Shown: in pieces, positions 41,757 through 49,708 of the stretch
Layout of the letters: each line of letters starts with the position of its first letter
Numbering within the stretch: the first letter of the stretch is position 1
Assembly: GCF_003143935.1 (NCBI RefSeq)
Contig: NZ_QFRX01000001.1
Coordinates: 2,267,587 to 2,331,586 of the forward strand
DNA length: 64,000 nt
Reading direction: 5' to 3'
Source: Streptomyces sp. Act143
GTDB taxonomy: Bacteria; Actinomycetota; Actinomycetes; Streptomycetales; Streptomycetaceae
Notes under the pieces: generated by a model
Databases searched by the model: none
The model's input: only the letters and a program-made list of their open reading frames with translations
Told to the model about the DNA's origin: nothing
Position numbers and translations under genes: made by a program

Positions 41757-43256
41757 GTGCACCGTTCCCCCGCCGCCGAGGCCGAGGTCGCCCAGGACCT
41801 GGCCGCAGTGCGCCCCGACCTGGTGTCGCGGTACGCCGCCGAGCTGCCGGGCGCCCGGGCCGCCGTGCTGACCCGGCTGTGGCGGGCGCTGGCGTCCGAG
41901 CCGCTGCCCTGGATCGCCGGTCGCGGCAGCGGCGGCGACGGCCTCGCCCTGCGTCTTCGGGACGGGCGCCGCCTCGACGGCCCGGCGGCCGACCCGTACG
42001 CCACCGCCGCGTACGTCACCGTCGTACGGCTCGACGGCACGGCGTACGACGATCCGGCCCGGCTCGTGACCGACCTCGGCGTACCGCACGGCGACGGACT
42101 GGCGGCCGAACTCGGCCACAGTGTCGCCTCGTTGGCGCTGTCGCGGGCCGGGCAGCCGGCGGTCCCCCCGAAGGAGTGGCCCGCCACCGACTGGGAGTGG
42201 GAGCAGCGGGTCGTGGACGGGCATCCGTTCCACCCCAACTGCCGTTCCCGGCCCGGCTTCTCGGTGGCGGAGCAACTGGCGTACGGGCCCGAGCACCGGC
42301 CGCTGGTCGGGTTGCGGCTGCTGCCGGTACGGGCGGACGAGTGCCTGGTGAGCGGTGCGTGGCCGGACGGACTGCGGGACGGGGCGCGGCTGTTGATCCC
42401 GGTGCATCCGTGGCAGGCGGCCCATGTGCTGAAGCGGGCGGGCGAGCAGGGCCCCGACGCGCATCCGCTGATGTCGCTGCGCACCCTGGCCCTGGCCGGC
42501 GATGGCCCGCATGTGAAGACCGCGTTGAGCGCCCGGCTGACGTCGTCGGTGCGGGACATCTCGGTGTACTCGATCGGCATGTCGGCGACCCTCTCCGCCT
42601 TCGCGGAGTCGCTCGCCGCCCGCACGGACGGCCTCCTGCACTTCACCCGCACCCTGGGCGCGGCCACCGCCGGCTCGCCCGACCTGGCCGCGGTGGTGCG
42701 TGAGTCGCCGCAGGGGTACGCGGGGAGCGGCGAGCGGGTCGTGCCGGTGGCCGCGCTCGCCACCACCGGCCTGCCGTCGAACCCGGCCTGGCTCGCGGAC
42801 TTCACGCGGCTGGCGCTCACCGTCGGGCTGAAGCTGCTGGATTTCGGGGTGGCGTTGGAGGCACACGGCCAGAACCTCCTCGTCGTGCTGTCGGCGACGG
42901 GAGCGCCGCTGCGGCTCGTCTACCGCGACCTCGCCGACATCCGGGTCAGCCCGGCACGGCTGGCCCGGCACGGCATCCCGGTACCGGAGTTGACCGGGCG
43001 GGTGGTCACCGACGACCCAACCGCCCTGCGGCGCAAGCTGTTCGGGGCGCTGGTGGCGGGTGCGCTGGCGGGAACGGCGGGTTCGGGGGCGGCGTTGGGC
43101 GCGGCGCTGGACACCGTCGTACGAGATCTTCCGCGCACGCCGGATCTCGTGGCGCTCCGTGAGGACCCGCTGCCCACGAAGGCGTTGACGTCGATGCGGC
43201 TGTCGCCGGGGGTGCCGGGGGACCAGTGGGCCGAGCTGCCCAACCCCCTGTCGTGA
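41757..43256 (+). CDS. Second IucA/IucC-family (NIS) siderophore synthetase
   Basis: From GTG 41757, with GAGGAG 8 bases upstream, it has 499 residues; the frame is open further upstream but overlaps the divergent gene. NIS motifs: VVDGHPFHPNCRSRPGF, LIPVHPWQAAHVLKRAG, VKTALSARLTSSVRDISVYS, FGVALEAHGQNLLVVLS and the C-terminal WAELPNPLS. Together with the divergent homologue it suggests a two-synthetase siderophore in which each enzyme adds one arm. No decarboxylase, monooxygenase, acyltransferase or transporter for a siderophore lies beside them, so the rest of the pathway must be elsewhere or the pair has another product. Confidence 0.9.
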   Translation: MHRSPAAEAEVAQDLAAVRPDLVSRYAAELPGARAAVLTRLWRALASEPLPWIAGRGSGGDGLALRLRDGRRLDGPAADPYATAAYVTVVRLDGTAYDDPARLVTDLGVPHGDGLAAELGHSVASLALSRAGQPAVPPKEWPATDWEWEQRVVDGHPFHPNCRSRPGFSVAEQLAYGPEHRPLVGLRLLPVRADECLVSGAWPDGLRDGARLLIPVHPWQAAHVLKRAGEQGPDAHPLMSLRTLALAGDGPHVKTALSARLTSSVRDISVYSIGMSATLSAFAESLAARTDGLLHFTRTLGAATAGSPDLAAVVRESPQGYAGSGERVVPVAALATTGLPSNPAWLADFTRLALTVGLKLLDFGVALEAHGQNLLVVLSATGAPLRLVYRDLADIRVSPARLARHGIPVPELTGRVVTDDPTALRRKLFGALVAGALAGTAGSGAALGAALDTVVRDLPRTPDLVALREDPLPTKALTSMRLSPGVPGDQWAELPNPLS

Positions 43257-43301
43257 CGCCTCGTTTTGGAGCGCGGCACCCCTGGTCAATAAGATCCGCC
43301 G

Positions 43302-44567
43302 ATGATCACACGTAAACGGCTGGCGGTGGGAGTGTGCGCCCTGCTCGCCGCCCTCACGGCCGGGATCGCCCTCCCGACCGGGGCGGCCGCCGGCGAACCC
43401 ACGGGCGAGGCCACGCCCCAGGTCGACCTCGTCCTCGACGTGAGCGGCTCCATGCGGACGGCGGACATCGACGGCGGCTCCCGCATGGCGGCGGCGAAGC
43501 GGGCCTTCAACGAGGTGCTGGACGCGACGCCGGAGGAGGTCCAGCTCGGCATCCGGACCCTCGGCGCCAACTACGCGGGCGACGACCAGAAGACGGGCTG
43601 CAAGGACACCGCGCAGCTCTACCCGGTCAGTACGCTGGACCGCACCGAGGCCAAGACGCAGGTGGCGACCCTCTCGCCCACCGGCTGGACGCCGATCGGC
43701 CCGGCGCTGCTGAAGGCCGCCGACGACTTCACCGACAGCGCCTCCTCCAAGCGGATCGTGCTGATCAGTGACGGCGAGGACACCTGCGCCCCGCTCGACC
43801 CGTGCGAGGTGGCCCGGGAGATCGCGGCCAAGGGCATCGGTCTGACCATCGACACCCTGGGCCTGGTCCCGAACACCAAGATGCGGCAGCAGCTGAGCTG
43901 CATCGCGGAGGCGACCGGCGGTACCTACACCTCGGTCGAGCACAGCGACGAACTCTCCGACAAGGTCAACCAGTTGGTGGACCGCGCGGCCGATCCGGTG
44001 GTGACGCCGGTGGCCACGGAGGGCGCCGCGCAGTGCGCGAAGGCGCCCACGCTGAAGTCCGGGCTGTTCACCGACCGCGAGGAGTTCGGGCAGCAGCGCT
44101 GGTACCGGGTGGACGTCGAGCCCGGCCAGGAGCTGCGCGCCTCGGTGAGCGTGGCGGCCGACCGGGCCGTGAACCCCTCCTACGGGGTGCTGCTGCGGGC
44201 GGTGACCGTGCACGGCCGCGAGATCGTGCGCGGTGAGGCGTCGGGCGACGGCCGTACGGATGTGATCTCGACGGGGCTGCGCTATCCGAAGGCGGACAGC
44301 GACGAGGACGACGCGGCAGCCGAGGCCGTGTGCCTCCAGGTGACCAACTCCTTCTCGGCCGCCTCCGGGGTGAAGACCACGCCGGGTCTGCCGCTGGAGC
44401 TGACCGTGGACGTCGTGGACGCGCCGTCCTCGTCCAGTGACGTGGCCTCGTTCGGTCTCGGGCGCGGCTGGTGGCTGCTGGGCGCGCTGATCCTCGCCGG
44501 CTTCCTCGCCGGTCTCGTCTGGGGCTGGCTGTCGCGCTGGCGGGTCGCGGTCTGGAGGACCAACTGA
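43302..44567 (+). CDS. Secreted, membrane-anchored von Willebrand factor A (vWA) protein
   Basis: The 421-residue protein has a signal peptide (residues 1 to about 31), then a vWA domain with the MIDAS motif DLVLDVSGSM, the later metal threonine in SPTGWTPIGPALLKA, and the aspartate in IVLISDGEDTC. A beta-rich domain follows, and one transmembrane helix near the C-terminus (GWWLLGALILAGFLAGLVWG) leaves a short cytoplasmic tail. It should display a divalent-metal-dependent binding domain outside the cell. The stop overlaps the next start (TGATG), so the two products are probably partners. Confidence 0.87.
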   Translation: MITRKRLAVGVCALLAALTAGIALPTGAAAGEPTGEATPQVDLVLDVSGSMRTADIDGGSRMAAAKRAFNEVLDATPEEVQLGIRTLGANYAGDDQKTGCKDTAQLYPVSTLDRTEAKTQVATLSPTGWTPIGPALLKAADDFTDSASSKRIVLISDGEDTCAPLDPCEVAREIAAKGIGLTIDTLGLVPNTKMRQQLSCIAEATGGTYTSVEHSDELSDKVNQLVDRAADPVVTPVATEGAAQCAKAPTLKSGLFTDREEFGQQRWYRVDVEPGQELRASVSVAADRAVNPSYGVLLRAVTVHGREIVRGEASGDGRTDVISTGLRYPKADSDEDDAAAEAVCLQVTNSFSAASGVKTTPGLPLELTVDVVDAPSSSSDVASFGLGRGWWLLGALILAGFLAGLVWGWLSRWRVAVWRTN

Positions 44568-45376
44568 TGCGGATCACACGAGTGCTGGGTGCGGCGCTGC
44601 TGATGCTGGGGCTCGCCGCGACACCCGCGGCGGCCGACGCGTCGCCTTCCCCGTCGGCCTCTTCCGACGGGGACGCCCCCACGACGGCCGGTACGTCGTT
44701 CCGTACCGCGACCGAGTTCGAGCAGGGGCAGCAGGCCACCGCGAGCGGCTCCACCGGTGACTACCTGTACTGGTCGTTCCCGGCGGACGCCGGGCAGCGC
44801 CCCACCGTCGAGGCGACGGTGAAGCTGCCCGAGACGCATGCCGGGCAGACCTGGCAGGTCGACGTGTACGACGGGCTGCGGCGCCGCCAGGCCTGCCAGT
44901 ACGGGGCGCAGACGCGCACGGCCGCGGCCGACGCGACGACCGTGGAGCTGGCGTGCGTGCTGCGCACGGTCCGCGCCTGGTCGGAGCCGTGGGCGAACGA
45001 CCCGCTGCCGGGCACGTACTACGTCCGCCTGACGGCGGTCGGCCTCACGACCGCCGACCTCGGTCAGCCGGTCCAGGCCTCGGTCGAGGTGCACTCCAAG
45101 GACATCGGCGGCGCGGCGGCGGTGGACGGCTCGCTGGCGAAGCCGCTGGTGCCGGGCATCGCGATGACGGCGCAGGACGAGTCCGCCGAGGACGACTCGT
45201 CGGCGTCCGCCGTGCTCTCCAGCATCGAGCCGGAGGACGGCTGGTCGGGCGGCTGGTGGTCCGACCGCTGGGTGTGGACCGCGGTGGGCGGCGTGCTGGC
45301 CGCGCTCGCGGGCGTCGGCGGGTACTCGCTGACGCGCGGGGCCGGGCGGCCTTCGCGGGTGCCGCCGAGCGCCTGA
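44567..45376 (+). CDS. Secreted membrane-anchored partner of the vWA protein
   Basis: The 269-residue product of ATG 44567 (GGAGG upstream) overlaps the vWA stop. It has a signal peptide (LGAALLMLGLAATPAAADA), a Ser/Ala-rich linker, a beta-rich outside domain containing two Cys (RRRQACQYGAQ, VELACVLRTVRA), an acidic stalk (QDESAEDDSSASAV) and a C-terminal helix (WVWTAVGGVLAALAGVGGYS). The topology mirrors that of the vWA protein, and FEQGQQATASGSTGDYLYWS resembles its partner's QRWYRVDVEPGQ region, so the pair may derive from one fold. No named family is recognised. A rho-independent terminator follows. Confidence 0.75.
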   Translation: MRITRVLGAALLMLGLAATPAAADASPSPSASSDGDAPTTAGTSFRTATEFEQGQQATASGSTGDYLYWSFPADAGQRPTVEATVKLPETHAGQTWQVDVYDGLRRRQACQYGAQTRTAAADATTVELACVLRTVRAWSEPWANDPLPGTYYVRLTAVGLTTADLGQPVQASVEVHSKDIGGAAAVDGSLAKPLVPGIAMTAQDESAEDDSSASAVLSSIEPEDGWSGGWWSDRWVWTAVGGVLAALAGVGGYSLTRGAGRPSRVPPSA

Positions 45377-45388
45377 CGTCCAGTCGAG

Positions 45389-45421
45389 GGGCCCGCTGCG
45401 CAACGGCAGCGGGCCCTTTTT
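45389..45421 (+). terminator. Rho-independent terminator after the vWA pair
   Basis: GGGCCCGCTGC (45389-45399) and GCAGCGGGCCC (45406-45416) form a perfect 11-bp stem with a 6-base loop, followed by TTTTT (45417-45421). This is the only textbook T-tract terminator in the window. The convergent HxlR gene ends within the T-tract. Confidence 0.9.
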
Positions 45422-46065
45422 CATGCGCTTCTGAGCCCCTTGGCCAGCGTCCCGTCGCCGTCCACCTCGATGCGGCCGGCCCGTACCGCGTCGGTGACGC
45501 TCACCTCCCCGCGTCCGATGGCCGTACAGGTGTCGCCGTCCATGGTGAGGCGGGCGTCCGGCTCGCCGGGGGTGCGGCCGTGGCCGTAGACCGGGCCGTC
45601 CTCGGCGCCGACGTACAGATGGAAGTCCCCTTCCTCCAGGCGGACTTCGACGATCCCTTCGCCCTCCAGGGCGCGCAGCAGCGGCAGCGCGAACCAGTGC
45701 GCCCGTACCGCGTCGGTGGGCCGCCGCTCCCGCAGTTCCGCCTCGCCCCACGCACCCAGCGCCTGGATGACGGGCAGCAACTCCCGCCCTCTGACGGTGA
45801 GTTCGTAGACGTAGGCGGCGCCGGGCGGGGGCAGCCTGCGCCGGGTGGCGAGCCCGTCCCGCTCCATGTCCTTGAGCCGGGAGGCGAGTACGTCGGTGCT
45901 GACTCCCGGCAGGTCGGCGTGCAGGTCCGTGTAGCGGCGCGGACCGCTGAGCAGCTCGCGGACGATCAGCAGGGTCCAGCGGTCACCGACGGTGTCCAGC
46001 GCACGGGCGGCGGAGCAGTACTGGTCGTAGCTTCGGCGAGGTGACATGCGACGCAGTCTAGACAT
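45421..46065 (-). CDS. HxlR-family regulator with C-terminal sterol-carrier-like domain
   Basis: From ATG 46065 (GGAAAG about 9 bases upstream) it has 214 residues. The HxlR winged HTH occupies residues about 7-105 (YDQYCSAARALDTVGDRWTL, LLIVRELLSGPRRYTDLHAD, LASRLKDMERDGLATRRRLP). The C-terminal 100 residues, ending IGRGEVSVTDAVRAGRIEVD, resemble an SCP2-like domain found fused to such regulators. It is divergent from the aminotransferase gene. The palindrome CTTGGTAAAACCAAG in the shared 69-bp region is a candidate operator. Confidence 0.87.
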   Translation of the reverse strand: MSRLRRMSPRRSYDQYCSAARALDTVGDRWTLLIVRELLSGPRRYTDLHADLPGVSTDVLASRLKDMERDGLATRRRLPPPGAAYVYELTVRGRELLPVIQALGAWGEAELRERRPTDAVRAHWFALPLLRALEGEGIVEVRLEEGDFHLYVGAEDGPVYGHGRTPGEPDARLTMDGDTCTAIGRGEVSVTDAVRAGRIEVDGDGTLAKGLRSA

Positions 46066-46089
46066 GTCGTTGGACTTTCCAAGCCGCCA

Positions 46090-46104
46090 CTTGGTAAAAC
46101 CAAG
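46090..46104. promoter_or_regulatory. Palindromic candidate operator between hxlR-like and aminotransferase genes
   Basis: CTTGGTAAAACCAAG (CTTGGT-AAA-ACCAAG) is perfectly palindromic around a 3-base centre, and a related half CTTGGAAAGTCC (minus strand) lies 10-15 bases away near 46071-46083. Its AT-rich centre stands out in this GC-rich DNA. It is placed to control both divergent genes. Confidence 0.55.
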
Positions 46105-46134
46105 CAACACACGAAACCGGAGAGGCAGCAGCGC

Positions 46135-47343
46135 ATGGAGTTCCGGCAGTCCAGCAAGCTCAGCGACGTCTGTTACGAGATCCGCGGCCCGGTGATCGAG
46201 CACGCCAACGCGCTGGAGGAGGCGGGCCACAGCGTGCTGCGCCTGAACACCGGCAACCCGGCACTCTTCGGCTTCGAGGCGCCCGAGGAGATCGTCCAGG
46301 ACATGATCCGGATGCTCCCGCAGGCCCACGGCTACACGGACTCCAAGGGCATCCTCTCCGCCCGCCGAGCCGTCGCCCAGCGCTACCAGACCCTCGGCCT
46401 GGAGGTCGGCGTCGACGACGTCTTCCTTGGCAACGGCGTCTCCGAACTGATCTCGATGGCCGTGCAGGCACTGATCGAGGACGGCGACGAGATCCTCATC
46501 CCCGCCCCCGACTTCCCGCTGTGGACGGCGGTGACAACCCTCGCGGGCGGCAAGGCCGTTCACTACGTCTGCGACGAACAGGCCGACTGGAACCCGGACC
46601 TGGCCGACATGGAGTCGAAGATCACGGACCGCACGAAGGCCGTCGTGATCATCAACCCCAACAACCCCACCGGCGCGGTCTACCCGAAGGAGATCGTCGA
46701 GGGCATCCTCGACCTCGCCCGCCGGCACGGCCTGATGGTCCTCGCCGACGAGATCTACGACCAGATCCTCTACGACGACGCCGTGCACCACTCGGCCGCC
46801 GCGCTCGGCCAGGACCTGGTCGTGCTGACCTTCTGCGGGCTGTCGAAGACGTACCGCGTGGCCGGCTTCCGCTCGGGCTGGATGGTGGTCACGGGTCCGA
46901 AGCAGCACGCCAAGGACTACCTGGAGGGCCTGACCATGCTGGCCTCCATGCGGCTGTGCGCCAACGCCCCCGCCCAGTACGCCATCCAGGCCGCGCTCGG
47001 CGGCCGCCAGTCCATCCGCGAACTGACCCTGCCGGGCGGCAGGCTGCACGAGCAGCGCAACGTGGCCTGGGAGAAGCTCAACGAGATCCCCGGCGTGTCG
47101 TGCGTGAAGCCCAAGGGCTCGCTGTACGCGTTCCCGCGCCTGGACCCGAAGGTCTACAAGATCCACGACGACGAGAAGTTCGTGCTGGACCTGCTGCTGC
47201 GGGAGAAGATCCAGGTCGTCCAGGGCACCGGCTTCAACTGGCCGACCCCCGACCACTTCCGCATCCTCACCCTCCCCCACGCCGACGACCTGGAGGCGGC
47301 GATCGGGCGCATCGGGCGGTTCCTGAGCGGATACCGGCAGTAG
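46135..47343 (+). CDS. alaA: Alanine aminotransferase-like PLP enzyme (AlaA/YfbQ type)
   Basis: The 402-residue fold-type I aminotransferase has AlaA-type sequence from the start (MEFRQSSKLSDVCYEIRGPV, LRLNTGNPALFGFEAPEEI, LPQAHGYTDSKGILSARRAV). The PLP-binding lysine is in FCGLSKTYRVAGFRSGW, the NPNNPTGAVY loop contains the conserved Asn, and the substrate-carboxylate Arg lies near the C-terminus (HFRILTLPHADD). It should transfer the amino group between glutamate and pyruvate. The divergent HxlR protein may regulate it. A MITE is inserted 51 bp after its stop. Confidence 0.9.
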   Translation: MEFRQSSKLSDVCYEIRGPVIEHANALEEAGHSVLRLNTGNPALFGFEAPEEIVQDMIRMLPQAHGYTDSKGILSARRAVAQRYQTLGLEVGVDDVFLGNGVSELISMAVQALIEDGDEILIPAPDFPLWTAVTTLAGGKAVHYVCDEQADWNPDLADMESKITDRTKAVVIINPNNPTGAVYPKEIVEGILDLARRHGLMVLADEIYDQILYDDAVHHSAAALGQDLVVLTFCGLSKTYRVAGFRSGWMVVTGPKQHAKDYLEGLTMLASMRLCANAPAQYAIQAALGGRQSIRELTLPGGRLHEQRNVAWEKLNEIPGVSCVKPKGSLYAFPRLDPKVYKIHDDEKFVLDLLLREKIQVVQGTGFNWPTPDHFRILTLPHADDLEAAIGRIGRFLSGYRQ

Positions 47344-47393
47344 CGCGGCACCGCGTCGGCAGCCCGAGGGCGCGCGCCGGGAGCGCCGGGCTC

Positions 47394-47516
47394 TTAGACG
47401 CCGTTTCTTTTGGTACCTGCGGGTCGTTGAATGCTTCGTGGGAGACCTGGTCACTGCGGGATGGGCCGACGCATAGCCCCGGTAGCCCCAATCACACCAA
47501 AAGAAACGGCGTCTTA
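47394..47516. mobile_element. MITE with 18-bp terminal inverted repeats and TTA target duplication
   Basis: GACGCCGTTTCTTTTGGT (47397-47414) and ACCAAAAGAAACGGCGTC (47496-47513) are perfect inverted repeats, flanked on both sides by TTA (47394-47396 and 47514-47516). The 117-bp element is non-coding. The T/A-rich ends stand out against the local composition. A 3-bp TNA duplication is typical of IS5-family transposition, so an IS5-type transposase elsewhere in the genome could mobilise it. It sits 12 bp before the next start codon. Confidence 0.88.
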
Positions 47517-47527
47517 GCCTGTGAGCC

Positions 47528-48127
47528 ATGGGTGATCTCTTCCTCGTCCGGCACGGTGAGACCGAGTGGTCCCGTTCCGGGCGGCACACCGGGCGGACCG
47601 ACGTACCGCTGACCGAGCACGGGCGGGAGGAGGCGCGGCGGCTGGTGCCGCTGATCCGCTCGCACCGGATCGGCGCCGCCTTCGTCAGTCCGCTGCAACG
47701 CGCACGGGAGACCGCCGAGCTGATCGGGGTCCCGGACGCCCGGGTCGACATGGATCTGATGGAGTGGGACTACGGCGGCTACGAGGGGATCACCACCGTC
47801 GAGATCCAGCGCACCCGGCCCGGCTGGTTCCTGTTCACGGACGGCGTCGCGCCGGGGCCGCCGGACCGTCCCGGGGAGACCGCGGACGAGGTCGGCGAGC
47901 GGGCCGACCGGGTCCTCGCCAAGGTCGACGCGGCGCTCTGCAACACCGAAGGGGTCGTGCTGCTCGTCGCCCACGGCCACTTCCTGCGGGTGCTCACGGC
48001 ACGGCGCCTGGGACTGCCCGCCGCGCGGGGCGCCCTGTTCCAACTGGCGACGGGGACGGTGTGCCGGCTGGGGACGGAGCACGGTCGGCCGGTGATCGCC
48101 GGGTGGAATGTCAGACCTCCGGCTTAG
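47528..48127 (+). CDS. Histidine phosphatase-superfamily protein (phosphoglycerate-mutase-like)
   Basis: The 199-residue protein has the phosphohistidine motif LFLVRHGETEW at residues 4-14, the second Arg in SPLQRARETAELIG, the catalytic Glu in LMEWDYGGYEG and the second His in LLVAHGHFLRVL. All four catalytic elements are present, so it should be a cytoplasmic phosphatase acting on small phosphoesters. The closest functional classes (broad phosphatases, acid phosphatases) cannot be separated by eye. Its start ATG 47528 is only 12 bp from the MITE, which may have displaced its original promoter. Confidence 0.88.
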   Translation: MGDLFLVRHGETEWSRSGRHTGRTDVPLTEHGREEARRLVPLIRSHRIGAAFVSPLQRARETAELIGVPDARVDMDLMEWDYGGYEGITTVEIQRTRPGWFLFTDGVAPGPPDRPGETADEVGERADRVLAKVDAALCNTEGVVLLVAHGHFLRVLTARRLGLPAARGALFQLATGTVCRLGTEHGRPVIAGWNVRPPA

Positions 48128-48176
48128 TCTTCGAATGAGCCGGAGCGGAGTGCCGTGAGCCGAAGGGGGGAACGCC

Positions 48177-48803
48177 GTGACTCGTCCGCCCACCGCCGCG
48201 CAGCGCCGCGTCATCGACGCCGCCGATCCCGTCACCGGGCGGCTGAAAGGCACGGAGGCCCAGCTCGCGTCCCTGGTCAGGCATGGTCTGGCGTTCCGGC
48301 ACGCGCGCCCGCCGCACGACCACTTCCTCACCCCGGCCGGGCATCGGCTGCGGGAGGCCACGCCGGTGGCGCCCGCGCCGGAGACCCCCCGGGCGTCCGG
48401 CGTCTTCGCCGCGCGCATCGGTGGTGAGGAGAACCCGCCGACCGCGGATGCGACCCGGGTGCGCGAGGTGCACAGTGCCTGGCAGGGGCTGCTGGAGCTG
48501 CGCCGGATGACGAATCCGGACGGGGCCACGGACCGCCCGTGCGGCTGGGAGCGGGCGCATCTGGTGCAGGCCGCCGCGCTCGCCCTGGAGGCGGCCGGGC
48601 ACCGGCCGGCGGAGGCCGGCGCGGAGGGCGGCTACCGGGTGCGTGCGACCCCGCAGCCCGAGGCGGTCGCCGTGCGCGAACCGGACGCCGCCGCACTCAC
48701 GGCCTGCGCGGTCACGCTCCAGGCGGCGGGCTGGCAGGTCGGCGAGTACACCGAGCCGCGGACCAGAGCCCGCTACCTGCTGGCCTCACCGAGACGGGTG
48801 TAG
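48177..48803 (+). CDS. Hypothetical protein, 208 aa
   Basis: It starts at GTG 48177 (AGGGGGGA upstream). The first 65 residues look like a winged-helix or restriction-like DNA-binding shape (AAQRRVIDAADPVTGRLKGT, ASLVRHGLAFRHARPPHDHF, TPAGHRLREA). The second half carries two similar segments, AALALEAAGHRPAEAG and CAVTLQAAGWQVGEYT, suggesting an internal repeat. Soluble and without cysteine clusters, it is a Streptomyces-type orphan; I do not recognise a family. Confidence 0.6.
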   Translation: MTRPPTAAQRRVIDAADPVTGRLKGTEAQLASLVRHGLAFRHARPPHDHFLTPAGHRLREATPVAPAPETPRASGVFAARIGGEENPPTADATRVREVHSAWQGLLELRRMTNPDGATDRPCGWERAHLVQAAALALEAAGHRPAEAGAEGGYRVRATPQPEAVAVREPDAAALTACAVTLQAAGWQVGEYTEPRTRARYLLASPRRV

Positions 48804-48858
48804 GGCGCACGTGTCAGGATCTGGACCAGCAACTGCCGTGACACGAGAGGTGATTGAC

Positions 48859-49281
48859 GTGACCGAGCCGTTCTCCGTTCCGGTGACCGTCCGCGGGTAC
48901 GAGACGGACGTCCAGGGCCACCTGAACCAGAGCGTCTACATCAACTACGCGGAGCACGCCCGCTGGTCGCTGCTGCGGGCGGCCGGGATCACCCAGGCCG
49001 GTCTCATCGGCAGCGGCGTGGGCCCGGTGGCCCTGGAGACCACCATCCGGTACCGGCGGGAGCTGCTGGCCGGTGACGAGGTCGAGGTGAGCTGCGGCTT
49101 CGAGTGGGGTGAGGGGAAGACCTTCCGCATCCAGCAGACCATCCGCAAGAAGGACGGCACGGTCGCGGCGGAGGTCACGGCCGTCGGCGGCCTGATGGAC
49201 CTCAAGGAGCGCCGACTGGTCCCGGAGCCGCAGAAGTACTTCAAGGAACTGGCCACCGACCCCGGCCTGTTCGGGTTCTGA
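48859..49281 (+). CDS. Acyl-CoA thioesterase, 4-hydroxybenzoyl-CoA thioesterase-like hot-dog fold
   Basis: From GTG 48859, with AGAGG 8 bases upstream, it has 140 residues. The hot-dog signature VRGYETDVQGHLNQSVYINY carries the catalytic-type Asp and the conserved HxNxxxY. ETTIRYRRELLAGDEVEVSC and KKDGTVAAEVTAVGGLMDL are the later strands. It should hydrolyse an acyl-CoA in the cytoplasm. An in-frame GTG at 48838 is a weaker start. No pathway partner adjoins it. Confidence 0.87.
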   Translation: MTEPFSVPVTVRGYETDVQGHLNQSVYINYAEHARWSLLRAAGITQAGLIGSGVGPVALETTIRYRRELLAGDEVEVSCGFEWGEGKTFRIQQTIRKKDGTVAAEVTAVGGLMDLKERRLVPEPQKYFKELATDPGLFGF

Positions 49282-49330
49282 GGCGCCCGCGAGCCAGGGG
49301 CCGGGCGTCGACCGGCTCCGGCCGGTGGTC

Positions 49331-49543
49331 GGTGTCGTAGGCCGCGCGTGACGCGGTGATGTGGACCCTGTTGCGCTCGGCCCAGTCGGTCCGGCGTCGC
49401 GGGGTCGCGTGCAACTCCATGGCGGGCGGGGTGAGTTCGTACTCGACCTTCGGCGGGACCGTCGGGTGGACCGTGCAGGTGACCGGACCGTCACGCTCCA
49501 GGTTGCGCAGGGTCAGGGTGAGCATGCGGCGGCTGAGCTGACC
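49331..49543 (-). pseudogene. C-terminal remnant of an HxlR-family regulator
   Basis: On the minus strand the translation contains LSRRMLTLTLRNLERDGPV, then TVHPTVPPKVEYELTP and TDWAERNRVHITASRAAYD, the wing and C-terminal helix of an HxlR regulator. The N-terminal HTH is missing; upstream sequence in this frame is Arg/Pro-rich with no family likeness. HxlR genes often sit beside NmrA-like oxidoreductases such as the one that starts nearby, so this is probably the decayed former regulator. The rest of 49282-49708 shows nothing else. Confidence 0.7.
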
Positions 49544-49708
49544 GGGCTGGCCATGTCGGGGGGCGCGGGGCTGTCGACTGGCGTTCCGGGCGGGCACCGG
49601 GACCGCGCTCGCGGCGCCGGCCCGGGCGGCGGCGGTCCTGCGGCCCCGCGGCAGGTGAGACGGCGGCACGGCGGCGGGACCCCGGTACCCGCCGCCGCGG
49701 CCGTGTGT

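Noticed and set aside
47415-47495. Transposase coding sequence inside the terminal inverted repeats
   Set aside because: Only 81 bp lie between the repeats, with no meaningful frame. It is a non-autonomous element.
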